Of a stretch of 64,000 nucleotides of DNA, positions 61,884 through 64,000 are shown in pieces. The notes under the pieces were generated by a model that was given only the letters and a program-made list of their open reading frames with translations, had not been told where the DNA came from and did no database searches. Source of the DNA: RBG-13-68-16 sp041494245 (GTDB lineage: Bacteria; Acidobacteriota; Thermoanaerobaculia; Thermoanaerobaculales; Thermoanaerobaculaceae); the NCBI GenBank assembly GCA_041494245.1, contig JBGQAK010000010.1:62001-126000 (forward strand). Direction: 5' to 3'. Numbering within the stretch: position 1 is the stretch's first letter; every line of letters starts with the position of its first letter. Made by a program: the position numbers and the translations under genes.

Positions 61884-62237
61884 CTAGGCTTGCGCCTGGC
61901 GGGCGGCCGCGCACTCGTTGTCCTCACGCACCTGCTGCCAAATGTCGATCCGCGGATCCTCGTGCGCCCATATCTCGAACAGGTGAATCATCTCGCCCAA
62001 CTCTTCACGCGCCTGGTTCTCCAGGCCGCCCGCAAGCCAGTCCTCAGCGGTGTACTTGAACCCGTCCCTGGGGTCCGTGGCCACGGCTGGCGCATCGGGT
62101 TCTGCCGCCCGCAACCGACGCGCAATCGCGAGCATCCTCTCCTTGACCGCCCGCAAGTCCTCCACAACCTTCTCAAGTTCGGCCTTTGCCGCGAGCACCG
62201 CCTCAGTCTCGGGTTCAGCTTCCATCTTACGAGCCAT
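61884..62237 (-). CDS. Small coiled-coil protein of unknown function
   Basis: 117 residues from ATG 62237 (a G-rich ribosome site precedes). The first half is a charged helix (LAAKAELEKVVEDLRAVKERMLAIARRLRAAE); the second has ENQAREELGEMIHLFEIWAHEDPRIDIWQQV. Its ATG lies inside the last codons of the ribbon-helix-helix gene, so the two are translationally coupled. No known family recognised. Confidence 0.6.
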   Translation of the reverse strand: MARKMEAEPETEAVLAAKAELEKVVEDLRAVKERMLAIARRLRAAEPDAPAVATDPRDGFKYTAEDWLAGGLENQAREELGEMIHLFEIWAHEDPRIDIWQQVREDNECAAARQAQA

Positions 62238-62469
62238 GCCTACCCCCCGCGGCCTTGCGCCGCTTCTCACCGGCCTTGACGGGTTCGAGCATCGCGAGCC
62301 CGTCCAGAATCAGAAGGCGCGCCAGCGAAGCCGCAGCGACGCGGTGAGCCCGCGCTGCGGCCTGTAGGCGAGCCAGCTCCTCGGCGGTGAAGCGAATCGA
62401 GATCATCTTCTCGCGCCGGGGGTGGAGGCGCTCGGCCTCCAGTGCCTGCAAAAGCGTTTCGCGTGTCAT
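62227..62469 (-). CDS. Ribbon-helix-helix-like small DNA-binding protein
   Basis: 80 residues. KMISIRFTAEELARLQAAARAHRVAAASLARLLILDGL has the strand-helix-helix pattern of RHH proteins (a beta strand with IRF, then two helices), as in antitoxins and in MobC-type plasmid proteins. It overlaps the next gene by eleven bases. The pair could be a regulator plus partner, an antitoxin with an unusual partner, or a mobilisation remnant. Confidence 0.6.
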   Translation of the reverse strand: MTRETLLQALEAERLHPRREKMISIRFTAEELARLQAAARAHRVAAASLARLLILDGLAMLEPVKAGEKRRKAAGGRHGS

Positions 62470-62534
62470 GGAGTACTCATGGCGCCATTCAAACCGAATG
62501 TCAAGGGAGAAAACACCCCGGAGAGTCTAAGTCA

Positions 62535-62822
62535 TTGACTGCGTGGCTCCGATGCGACAAGCAGTGCAAACTTGCAAGCGTTCATCGTAAGAGCCAGGGT
62601 TTCACGGGGGAGGGCCTTCGGCCTGCTCCAACGGACGCGGTCCGGACCCCCGCGGTCCCGCCGCCCCTGTCCCCCTCGTCCCCGGCAGCCGCACCGACGC
62701 CCGCCTACCAGGAGCAGCACAGTCCGCTCCGGTATCTCGGCAAACTCCGGCCGGTGAAGTTTCGTGAGGAGCAGGAAGCACGCGAGGCTAGGCGAAGCGG
62801 CACGCGCTGGCGGATTCGGTGA
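62535..62822 (+). CDS. Possible small protein with basic C-terminus (weak)
   Basis: A frame from TTG 62535 to 62822 (95 codons) ends in a charged helix (YLGKLRPVKFREEQEAREARR) that looks coding, preceded by a Pro/Ala-rich part that does not. The rest of the 62470-63049 interval shows no other feature I can support. Confidence 0.25.
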   Translation: MTAWLRCDKQCKLASVHRKSQGFTGEGLRPAPTDAVRTPAVPPPLSPSSPAAAPTPAYQEQHSPLRYLGKLRPVKFREEQEAREARRSGTRWRIR

Positions 62823-63049
62823 GGTTCCCCGCCGGACCCCCGGCCCCCGGTTCCCCCCAGCGACCTTTGCTACTAGTCTGCAACCCCTTCACCATTCGCG
62901 CAATGTTTTGAAATCTCTGGTCAGGTCGGCTCGGCAGCAGGGCGCGGAAGGTGGGCTTTCGGGGTGGGCGAGTATGCTGTGCACATGATCTGCACAGAGG
63001 TGGCCGGGCCGCTGAAGCGCAGCGTTAGGTCGCTTCTCGGGGAGGCCCA

Positions 63050-63595
63050 TTGAAAGACGAGGAACTCCTCGAACTCTTCATCAGCCAGGGCGCAAGGTGG
63101 GTCACTGCACAGCGCACCAAGCATCGGGCGCTAGGGCACGCTCCGGCGCAGTCACATCGCGAGCACCTTGCAGCCTTTTTCCCCAAGGCCTTGCTCGATA
63201 CGATCATCATCAACATCGTGCCTGAAATCGAGAACCCCGATTTCTACCCGCTGCTGGATGCACAGGGCATCCAACGCCCGTTCGACTTCACGGTGATGCA
63301 AGGGATCACCTTCGTTGACACTGTCTGTATCTCAGAGTCGCACGCCCCCGGCTCACCGTCTGACCTCTCAGCCCTGCTGTTTCATGAGGCCGTGCATGTG
63401 GTGCAATACGATTTGCTGGGCGTCGAAAAGTTCATGCGGCTCTACGTGCTCGGCTGGGCGGCCAATGGCCGCTCGTACGAACGCATCCCAATCGAGGCCC
63501 ACGCCTATGAACTGGAGGCCGGGTATCGACAGTCAGGCGGCGAGCCATTCCCCGTGCTGCCCCTCGTAAAGAGGCAACTTGGCCTCGCAATTTAA
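63050..63595 (+). CDS. HExxH-motif putative metalloprotein of unknown function
   Basis: 181 residues from TTG 63050, which has GGGGAGG four bases upstream. LFHEAVHVVQYDLLG (about residues 111-125) is an HExxH zinc-protease-like motif followed by Q, and IEAHAYELE about 30 residues later offers a third ligand glutamate, the gluzincin-like spacing also seen in DUF4157-type domains. There is no signal peptide, so it should be cytoplasmic unless exported another way. The gene is alone, in an accessory region, and less GC-rich than the core genes. Proteolytic activity is inference from the motif. Confidence 0.65.
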   Translation: MKDEELLELFISQGARWVTAQRTKHRALGHAPAQSHREHLAAFFPKALLDTIIINIVPEIENPDFYPLLDAQGIQRPFDFTVMQGITFVDTVCISESHAPGSPSDLSALLFHEAVHVVQYDLLGVEKFMRLYVLGWAANGRSYERIPIEAHAYELEAGYRQSGGEPFPVLPLVKRQLGLAI

Positions 63596-63617
63596 CCAGC
63601 GCTTGCAGGGGACGCGG

Positions 63618-63646
63618 ACCTTGCCCCGATAAAGTAGACACTCTCA
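63618..63646 (+). mobile_element. Possible IS3-family terminal-repeat remnant
   Basis: GGACCTTGCCCCGATAAAGT followed by AGACACTC resembles the ends of IS3-family insertion sequences (pyrimidine/GC block, then AAAGTxGACAC). No transposase is present within the window, so at most this is a relic or the edge of an element lying outside. Confidence 0.2.
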
Positions 63647-63778
63647 CCCAACGCTTGAGGGCTACCAGCATGGGTACGAAGACGGGAAGCGAAGGGCGGT
63701 CAACTGAGGCGGCCATTCCCCCAAGCCTAGGAATGATGTCTGGCCCGTATCAGTGGGTCGGGCGTGTGGAGGTGCCCA

Positions 63779-64000
63779 GTGTTCCAGAAGGGTAGTAGCC
63801 GTCTCGTGCTTGTCCTAATCCTTGCGATCCTCGCAGTTGGTGCCGCTCTCCTGTGGATGAATCGGTTTCGATATGACCAGGTGGGCTATTGGCCTTACAG
63901 GACAGACCGGATAACCGGGACCGTTGAGGTTCTGAATATGAATGACGGAAAGTGGCAAGCTGTGCCAAACCACTCGAAGATCAAGGTGGCTAGAGCCCCG
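63779..64000 (+). CDS. Membrane-anchored protein, 3' truncated by window edge
   Basis: GTG 63779 has GGAGG six bases upstream and opens a frame of 74 codons that is still open at the last base. It begins FQKGSSRLVLVLILAILAVGAALLWM, a short basic start and one membrane helix (about 9-27). It continues as a hydrophilic, probably exported part (NRFRYDQVGYWPYRTDRITGTVEVL) whose end is missing. The single-helix start with an inward basic residue fits a type II membrane protein. No family can be named from this fragment. Confidence 0.6.
   Translation, partial: MFQKGSSRLVLVLILAILAVGAALLWMNRFRYDQVGYWPYRTDRITGTVEVLNMNDGKWQAVPNHSKIKVARAP

Noticed and set aside
62442..62534. ATG 62442 as start of a plus-strand gene to 62822
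   Set aside because: That part is antisense to the start of the ribbon-helix-helix gene; only the frame from 62535 is retained, as a weak candidate.

Overview
The window is high-GC DNA from a bacterium with an outer membrane: it encodes a Wza-type export channel, a porin-like beta-barrel and a BY-kinase polysaccharide co-polymerase. Gene content (RimP-NusA-IF2-DUF503-RbfA-NrnA-TruB-S15-PNPase order, bifunctional homocysteine methyltransferase/MTHFR, a DRG-like TGS GTPase, a PHP-type CpsB phosphatase in a Gram-negative-type locus) fits an Acidobacteriota-like or similar deep-branching lineage. That placement is inference from gene content only; no rRNA gene is present.

Layout. 1-6.9 kb: a CPBP membrane protease running off the left edge, divergent from cobalamin-dependent methionine synthase metH and a fused homocysteine methyltransferase/methylenetetrahydrofolate reductase. 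6.9-38.8 kb, all on the minus strand: one very large envelope-glycan locus. Read in its own direction it starts with an outer-membrane barrel, Wza, a Wzc-like tyrosine autokinase, CpsB phosphatase, a TPR protein and a secreted protein. A NusG paralogue and a 440-nt hairpin-rich leader follow. Then come GDP-fucose synthesis (gmd, fcl), UDP-GlcNAc 2-epimerase, the ABC exporter Wzm/Wzt, two FkbM methyltransferases, four GT4 and three GT2 glycosyltransferases, an O-antigen polymerase/ligase, a methyltransferase, a WecG/TagA transferase, a WecA/TagO-type initiating transferase and two uncharacterised nucleotidyltransferases of identical length. 38.8-42.2 kb: a second O-antigen-ligase-like protein, a membrane-anchored protein of unknown function and a CDGSH iron-sulfur protein. 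42.3-45.8 kb: DRG-like GTPase, small membrane protein, sodium:solute symporter and endonuclease III. 45.8-50.3 kb (minus): mdh and sdhACDB. 50.4-60.4 kb (plus): the transcription/translation/RNA-decay operon rimP-nusA-infB-ylxP-rbfA-nrnA-truB-rpsO-pnp. 60.4-64 kb: a region of small unrecognised genes, with repeats and looser gene packing, that looks accessory.

How it works together. The glycan locus encodes initiation on undecaprenyl phosphate (WecA-like), addition of ManNAc (WecB + WecG), fucose and other sugars (GTs), methylation, ABC export and outer-membrane secretion, with a kinase/phosphatase pair (Wzc/CpsB) as the likely control of assembly. The NusG paralogue lies just before the long biosynthetic half and probably acts as an operon-specific antiterminator. 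Several genes outside operons (metH, the 43.3-kb divergent pair, the 38.8-kb ligase) carry a -10-like hexamer six to eight bases before the ATG and no Shine-Dalgarno, which suggests leaderless mRNAs.
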